A stretch of 64,000 nt of DNA, taken from the NCBI GenBank assembly GCA_036867785.1, contig CP145409.1:124001-188000 (forward strand). Direction: 5' to 3'. Under the pieces are notes generated by a model. The model saw only the letters and a list, made by a program, of their open reading frames with translations, had not been told where the DNA came from and made no database searches. Made by a program: the position numbers and the translations under genes. This document shows, one piece after another, positions 63,576-64,000 of the stretch; the stretch's first letter is position 1, and each line of letters starts with the position of its first letter. The DNA comes from Plasmodiophora brassicae. Its lineage: Eukaryota > Endomyxa: Phytomyxea > Phytomyxea > Plasmodiophorida.

Positions 63576-64000
63576 GCCCATGCGGTGGCTATACAATGGG
63601 ACGGACTCCGTGCCGGCAGTCGCGCAGCCGCAGACGGCGTTACTCTGCGTCGCGTTTCTCCCACGTCGCCCAGGCCACCTATTACGAGACACTTCAACGC
63701 GGCTCTACCACGATGGACGATGTCGTTCTGAATTTTAGGCTCATGTGCATCAGCTTTCTGGATGCCTTGTATGTTCCAAATTCTGTCCTGCAATGTGCAC
63801 TGAATCGTCCCAGGACCCCATGGGGGCACATGTTATACGAACCGGGATAGCTATTACCTACCAACACTCTCAAGTCGGCGCAGTCAGCAATGACGCGCCA
63901 CCGGCGAGGTCCCACCACTTGCCAAGTACGGTAGGTAGTACATACCAGCCGCTGGTTCGTGACAAGTTGTGACGATGACTTACACTAGGTAAGGAGACGT
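63576..64000 (-). other. Possible 3' exon of a gene running off the window
   Basis: Upstream of Msp1 on the same strand, a frame ending within 63.69-63.83 kb reads LQDRIWNIQGIQKADAHEP and IQNDIVHRGRAALK. This is helical and protein-like, and is preceded by a plausible CAG acceptor near 63807. It has no start in the window and no recognisable domain; the other strand offers nothing better. Confidence 0.25.

Noticed and set aside
1-64000. Giant-virus or integrated viral origin for the dense gene packing
   Set aside because: The genes are cellular (NPRL2, Nup93, dyskerin, NSE3, MIC60), most have spliceosomal introns, and no capsid, polymerase, integrase or terminal repeats were seen.
1-64000. 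tRNA, rRNA or CRISPR features
   Set aside because: No cloverleaf-compatible box B with matching acceptor stem, no rRNA-like stretch and no regularly spaced repeats were found by eye.

Overview
The window is nuclear DNA of a unicellular eukaryote with a very compact, GC-rich genome. Protein genes lie tens to a few hundred bases apart on both strands. Most are interrupted by tiny spliceosomal introns (about 40-90 nt, GT..AG, often with a CTAAC/CTGAC-like branch sequence just before the acceptor), and a minority are intronless. GATOR1 (NPRL2), SMC5/6 (NSE3), MICOS (MIC60), H/ACA snoRNP (dyskerin), nuclear pore (Nup93), ERK-type MAPK, F-BAR/RhoGAP, FYVE/ELMO, ING-PHD and LMBD1 genes point to an amorphean (opisthokont- or amoebozoan-like) protist. 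I cannot name the species. No virus, LTR element, CRISPR array, rRNA or tRNA was recognised.

Layout. 0.1-5.4 kb: MIC60, a RlmN-like radical-SAM enzyme with a C-terminal membrane anchor, and a single-pass membrane protein. 5.5-10.2 kb: a GH18-like remnant, two mucin-like surface proteins, a mitoribosomal mL53-like protein and a FYVE-PH-ELMO fusion. 10.3-20.3 kb: an F-BAR/RhoGAP protein, two duplicated membrane-anchored GH18 chitinases separated by a 7TM gene, and small secreted proteins. 20.4-25 kb: an FKBP-like protein, a short-chain dehydrogenase, and ankyrin and F-box-ankyrin proteins. 25.7-31.5 kb: an ERK-like MAPK, a coiled-coil protein and Nup93. 31.5-37.7 kb: a tandem pair of unknown intronless genes, a secreted RCC1-repeat protein, a PD-(D/E)XK nuclease-like gene between two roughly 95-bp direct repeats, and a 7TM protein. 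37.8-47.7 kb: dyskerin, otubain, an unassigned coding region, two tiny duplicated membrane proteins and two duplicated 7TM-RGS receptors. 47.8-55.1 kb: ING-PHD, a 64-aa membrane protein, uracil phosphoribosyltransferase, NSE3 and several multi-pass proteins. 55.4-63.6 kb: a PTEN-like/C2/UIM/RING protein, a stand-alone I29 inhibitor, LMBD1, NPRL2 and an Msp1/ATAD1 AAA ATPase.

Functionally the window mixes dispersed housekeeping genes with many secretory-route proteins: chitinases, mucin-like coats, lectin-like and RCC1-type secreted proteins, and 7TM and 7TM-RGS receptors. Signalling genes (RhoGAP, ELMO, MAPK, RGS) would fit a motile or phagotrophic cell, but there is no operon logic. Local tandem duplication is the main structural theme: chitinases, 7TM-RGS, tiny membrane proteins, the intronless pair, and two degenerate copies.

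All exon models were made by eye from splice signals and reading frame, checked by exon-length arithmetic where exact coordinates are given. No alignment or database search was run.
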